A stretch of 12,050 nucleotides of DNA from assembly GCA_003024985.2 (NCBI GenBank), contig PXIH01S0000790.1; one strand, 5' to 3'. Both the position numbers and the translations under genes were made by a program. The notes beneath the pieces were generated by a model. That model ran no database searches and was not told where the DNA came from. It worked only from the letters and a program-made list of their open reading frames with translations. Below, in pieces: positions 9,398-12,050 of the stretch. Each line of letters begins with the position of its first letter. Position 1 is the stretch's first letter. Source of the DNA: Euperipatoides rowelli (Eukaryota > Onychophora > Udeonychophora > Euonychophora > Peripatopsidae).

Positions 9398-9540
9398 CAG
9401 AGTTGGGTAAGCTACTTTTTAAAAGTAGCAAGCCAATACTACTTTGTCTGAAAAAGTAGGTAAGCTATTTTGCTGCTACTTTATATAAAAAAGGATCAAC
9501 TAACTATTTTGCACTATTTTTGAAGTCAATAAATGTCGGG
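9398..9540 (+). mobile_element. hAT-like transposon terminus fragment
   Basis: CAGAGTTGGGTAAGCTACTT is the style of terminus seen in many animal hAT-type elements: CAGAG..GGG followed by repeated runs of CTACTTTTTAAAAGTAGC-like sequence. A 19-base palindrome (GCTACTTTT-T-AAAAGTAGC, 9411-9429) and further AAAAAGTAGGTAAGCTATTT echoes follow. The 8 bases before it (GATATAAA) would be half of a target duplication. No matching CCCAACTCTG end was found downstream, so only one end seems to be present. The right boundary is approximate. Confidence 0.38.
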
Positions 9541-9564
9541 ACAAATACAACAACAGGTCGTAGT

Positions 9565-9595
9565 CCAGCGAGGTTGTCGCTGGTCCTAATCTAAT
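9565..9595 (+). mobile_element. Helitron-like 3' end: GC-rich hairpin followed by CTAA|T
   Basis: CCAGCGA (9565-9571) and TCGCTGG (9577-9583) form a perfect 7-bp stem around GGTTG. Seven bases later comes CTAA followed by T (9591-9595). Helitron transposons end in CTRR, inserted before a T, with a short GC-rich hairpin a few bases upstream, and this arrangement matches. The hairpin stands out in otherwise AT-rich DNA. No matching TC-type 5' end was assigned, and no helicase is present, so it would be a non-autonomous copy or a fragment. Confidence 0.33.
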
Positions 9596-9663
9596 ACTTT
9601 TTTTTTAAAAAAAATGTAATTATTTGTAAACCATCTTGTGTCAAACAGCAGACTAAATAAATA

Positions 9664-9808
9664 TGTTAAAGCAGAAATTGGCCGAAGCAAGTCACAATGG
9701 CTCTCAACCTTTCCCCATTCAATTCATCAGCCTGAGGAATTTGAGACCTGCCTATACCACAGATACCAACCATTTCAACTGTTTAGGGTCTCCAATCTCT
9801 GTATAATT
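9664..9808 (+). repeat. Duplicated segment A, first copy (145 bp)
   Basis: It is nearly identical to 10823-10967: five or so differences over 145 bases by hand count. It runs from TGTTAAAGCAGAAATTGGCC to CTCCAATCTCTGTATAATT. In the frame that is open in the second copy this copy is also open, from an ATG at 9663 to the TAA at 9804, but a TAA lies just upstream. A second plus frame is also open here (9638-9907), and the two cannot both be real. The changes between copies include two silent and two amino-acid-changing ones in the shared frame, too few to show selection. Confidence 0.88.
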
Positions 9809-9969
9809 AACAACCTACAGAAAAATAGTCAACCAGGCATCATTTGTTCAAATCCAAGAAAAATTCTTTTTTTTTTCAAATTCCCAGAAGAGCCCGATTT
9901 TCAATAAAAATTCTAAGTCCTCAAAAATTGTTTTAAAGCTAAATTTTGCATTTCTTCACCCCAGATTAA

Positions 9970-10124
9970 ACCCAAGATCCTTTTTTGGCTTTGTTTTCAT
10001 TTCCAACATCTGAAAATTATTACAATCCAGTTTCTGTGCTTCATAATTCGAAACCATAACTTCTGAGATGAACATTTTGAATAGGCTAGGAAGACAGCAA
10101 CCAAGAGAGATGACTGCAGGTCAT
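9970..10124 (+). pseudogene. Frame-broken coding-like stretch ending at a GTGAGT donor; family unknown
   Basis: Two consecutive open segments in different frames read like protein. Frame one (9970-10056) gives TQDPFLALFSF followed by PTSENYYNPVSVLHNSKP. Frame two (10047-10124) gives SEMNILNRLGRQQPREMTAG and one more codon (His), directly before GTGAGT at 10125, a good splice donor. The frames overlap by ten bases, so one indel near 10050 would explain the break. The polar, Ser/Asn/Pro-rich composition suggests a disordered protein region. A pyrimidine-rich acceptor-like TTTCTTCACCCCAG ends at 9964, but frame one has a TAA directly after it. This could be a decayed exon of the gene suggested at 10582-10965, a true 57-base exon starting at the ATG at 10068, or chance. 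No family was recognised. Confidence 0.3.
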
Positions 10125-10303
10125 GTGAGTTTTTTATTATATTCTTTATTGTAATTGTGAGAGACATAGCCATCTACATATTTTTTTCATGTTTTATGTA
10201 ATGTTTAATCATTTTTCCAATCATTAATTTATATGTTGTCCCAATTCCCAAAATTTAGAGTTTTATTTTATGTTTAAATTTTTAAATCAGTTCTTGTTTC
10301 ATA

Positions 10304-10456
10304 TGCATTTTAGAAGTATCATATTAATCGTGAAATAGCAAATTTCCCAATATTTTTATACTTGGCAATATTTTGTGAATATGAGATAGCAATATTTTGT
10401 TTTATGATTAATAATTGTTTGTCTATCTGAATATAAATAATTCCCAGATTTTATCC
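10304..10456. repeat. Duplicated segment B, first copy (153 bp)
   Basis: From TGCATTTTAGAAGTATCATA to CCCAGATTTTATCC it matches 10969-11122 with only a handful of substitutions and one-base indels. It is AT-rich and non-coding. It lies 495 bases after segment A here, whereas in the second copy A and B are separated only by an N. Confidence 0.88.
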
Positions 10457-10581
10457 CCAGTAAAAAGGTGACTGTTTCCCAAAATGTGTATTCCATAAAA
10501 ATTACATTATAAAAGCTGAAACTTTCTTTTGTACTCCATACACTTGAATGCTAATATCTGTTTTGTTACAATGGTGATCCG

Positions 10582-10965
10582 ATGAATGACTTACCAAGCT
10601 GCAGTGATCCCAAGGTTTCCTCTGTAGATGCCAGTATGCTGTAAGTTATATTTTCAATCTTTTTTTCATGTTTTAAGAAAATATTTCTAAGTCTAAAAAT
10701 CACTAAAAACCGAACATGTCATCCAGAACTAGTAACCAACCTTCATTTAGACCAACTAAAGTCAGTGGGAGATAATAAGAGAAATAGTGGGCATTTCTCA
10801 CTCAATATTAGAGAAATAAAGGTGTTAAAGCAAAAATTGGCCGAGGCAAGTTACAATGGCTCTCAACCTCTTCCCATTCAATTCATCAGCCTGAGGAATT
10901 TGAGACCTGCCTATACCACAGATACCAACCATTTCAACTGTTTAGGGTCTCCAATCTCTGTATAA
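10582..10965 (+). CDS. Candidate two-exon gene of unknown function (10582-10640 joined to 10692-10965)
   Basis: An ATG at 10582 opens MNDLPSCSDPKVSSVDASML and meets GTAAGT at 10641, a consensus donor. A pyrimidine-rich 51-base putative intron ends in TTTCTAAG at 10691. The second exon (10692-10965) then stays open in the matching phase for 91 codons to a TAA at 10963, reading LKITKNRTCHPELV, later NIREIKVLKQKLAEAS, and ending HFNCLGSPISV. The joined frame is about 110 residues with no membrane segment or signal peptide; the middle (REIKVLKQKLAEA) could form a short helix or coiled coil. The 51-base intron is very short but within the range of small arthropod introns; because its length is a multiple of three, the frame is the same before and after it. 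The last third lies in duplicated segment A. No domain was recognised. A non-coding or decayed repeat-borne frame is a serious alternative. Confidence 0.33.
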
Positions 10966-10967
10966 TT
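10823..10967 (+). repeat. Duplicated segment A, second copy (145 bp)
   Basis: Direct-orientation partner of 9664-9808, offset by 1159 bases. It contains the last 47 codons and the stop of the candidate two-exon ORF. It ends exactly at the base before the N at 10968, after which segment B begins. Confidence 0.88.
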
Positions 10968-10968
10968 N

Positions 10969-11122
10969 TGCATTTTAGAAGTATCATATTAATCCTGAAA
11001 TAGCAAACTTCCCAATATTTTTATACTTGGCAATATTTTGTGAATATGAGATATCAATATTTTTGTTTTATGAGCAATAATTGTTTGTCTATTTGAATAT
11101 AAATAATTCCCAGATTTTATCC
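10969..11122. repeat. Duplicated segment B, second copy (154 bp)
   Basis: It begins TGCATTTTAGAAGTATCATA right after the N at 10968 and matches 10304-10456, offset 665 bases. Similarity stops at ATTTTATCC; the following TTTAAATAAATTTATTTTAA has no counterpart after the first copy. Relative to the first unit, about 495 bases between A and B are missing at the N. Confidence 0.88.
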
Positions 11123-11331
11123 TTTAAATAAATTTATTTTAAATTATAATTTCCGTTTCGTCTTGTAATCTTTAGTCCAAATTATTTCTTGTTATTTTTT
11201 CATGTTGAACATAAAATTCATATTTTTAGCCTATATTCATAATTCATTCGTTTAATATAAAAATCTCAAATTTAATATCTTATACAATTTAAAATGGTTT
11301 AAAAACTTTTTATCATAAGTGAGAACCTTAC

Positions 11332-11433
11332 CGATTAAACACTGGATAAAACATAGGCCCAGTAGGTAGTCTTCTCTTGAGATCCTTGAAACAGTCTTCA
11401 ACAGCGACGCTGGATTCAAGGCCTGCTGGAACC
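11332..11433 (-). CDS. Candidate internal exon on the minus strand, unknown protein
   Basis: On the minus strand a GC-richer 102-base block starts after ...GATTGACAG (AG at 11435-11434) and ends AATCG directly before GTAAGG, a good donor (from 11331). In one frame it reads VPAGLESSVAVEDCFKDLKR and then RLPTGPMFYPVFNR. This frame is closed by a TGA shortly upstream of the acceptor and by a TAA formed across the donor, as expected for an exon. The pyrimidine tract before the acceptor is weak. A second minus frame and one plus frame are also open, which lowers confidence. Neighbouring exons were not found in the window, and no family was recognised. Confidence 0.33.
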
Positions 11434-11589
11434 CTGTCAATCACTCAGTCTAGTGCTGAGCCTTATAGTGTTATTATTGTTATATTTCAACTTTCTTATT
11501 ATAAATTTTTTTTTCTTAGAGCTCTATTATCTACCATAGGCACAATTAACTTTCTCTATCTCAACATAAGCTTTTATATTTAAATAAGT

Positions 11590-11736
11590 TTAGTAAGATA
11601 CCACTCCTTGGCATCGTCCCTTGTGGGGTCGGACCTAAATCCTCTTATAGGGGTTGTTATTGCTACACCTGGTTAAAGATTGTGCAAGCCTGGTCAAGCA
11701 TAATTAGGTCTGATTTTGCTCTAACCCCATAAGAAG
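11590..11736. other. GC-richer block with a terminal-type inverted repeat
   Basis: The block is less AT-rich than its surroundings (ACTCCTTGGCATCGTCCCTT, GTGGGGTCGGACC). TCTTATAGGGGTT (11644-11656) and AACCCCATAAGA (11723-11734) are inverted copies apart from one base. The imperfect tandem echo CCTGGTTAA/CCTGGTCAA lies between them. One plus frame is open for 60-odd codons to the TAA at 11736 (KIPLLGIVPCGVGPKSSYRG...), and another plus frame and a minus frame are open in part. It may be a small dispersed repeat or an exon; nothing was recognised. Confidence 0.28.
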
Positions 11737-12050
11737 TAAAGTTGCACAGATCATCTTCCAGGAATCTGTAATCCCTTGGTTGGCTTTCCTAAATCCATAG
11801 GCTACTAACGACTGGGTCATGACTGTGTATACTTAGCATAATATAAAAACCAACATCAATATCATAACATAACACACCTGAACACACAATTAAGCCCCCC
11901 AATAAAGTTTTACACCCCCCTCTGTCTTATAGATACACAAGAGTTATCTATATTATATCTATTCTTTCTCAAGAATTTTTATTTTTATATATAGGTATTT
12001 ATAAGGCCAGTACTTTATGAATTTAAGGTACTCTTTAACAATAATTTCAG
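11737..12050. other. Right flank, no gene seen
   Basis: No coding frame was found. An AATAAA lies between two C-runs at about 11895-11925 (CCCCCCAATAAAGTTTTACACCCCCC). It is followed by an acceptor-like pyrimidine tract CCCCCTCTGTCTTATAG ending near 11931, but no exon can be read after it. Confidence 0.4.

Noticed and set aside
1-12050. CRISPR array, bacterial operon or phage system
   Set aside because: There are no regularly spaced repeats, no ribosome-binding-site-led gene series and no prokaryotic gene families; all signals point to animal nuclear DNA.

Overview
The window looks like AT-rich, mostly non-coding chromosomal DNA from an animal. The evidence is GT/AG-type splice signals, no prokaryotic gene organisation, several transposon remnants, microsatellites and long gene-free stretches. 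Short AACCTAACCTAA/TTAGGTTAA-like tracts (near 8035 and 8650) and a zinc-knuckle fragment typical of arthropod LINE ORF1 proteins suggest an arthropod, but the species cannot be named. No complete, recognisable conserved gene is present. Seven single Ns (673, 2218, 5642, 7350, 8703, 9264, 10968; all read by eye) look like assembly joins, and three of them fall exactly at the edge of a repeat or palindrome.

Layout. 1-28 may be the end of an exon, followed by a GTATGT donor. 29-3470 is gene-free apart from simple repeats and small hairpins. 3473-3952 holds a strong pyrimidine tract/AG followed by a broken LINE ORF1 (Gag-like) fragment with zinc-knuckle cysteines. 4368-4440 is a GC-rich fragment resembling a DNA-transposon end. 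4979-7350 is a block of mobile DNA: a 577-bp foldback element, a CTA microsatellite, two direct ~540-bp repeats flanking ~595 bp (a possible small non-autonomous LTR retrotransposon) and an 18-bp perfect palindrome. 7351-9397 is largely empty.

The last 2.7 kb is the most intriguing part. It has a hAT-like terminus and a Helitron-like hairpin/CTAAT end (9398-9595). It also has two segments, each present twice (A: 9664 and 10823; B: 10304 and 10969), with the second A and B fused at a single N. Between and within these copies lie coding-like stretches, including a candidate two-exon ORF (10582-10640 joined to 10692-10965, about 110 residues) and a frame-broken coding-like stretch (9970-10124). 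A further candidate minus-strand exon lies at 11332-11433, and a GC-richer block with an inverted repeat at about 11590-11736. None of these peptides could be assigned to a known family, so any previously undescribed gene here would be in this part. Decayed repeat sequence and assembly artefact are equally live explanations.
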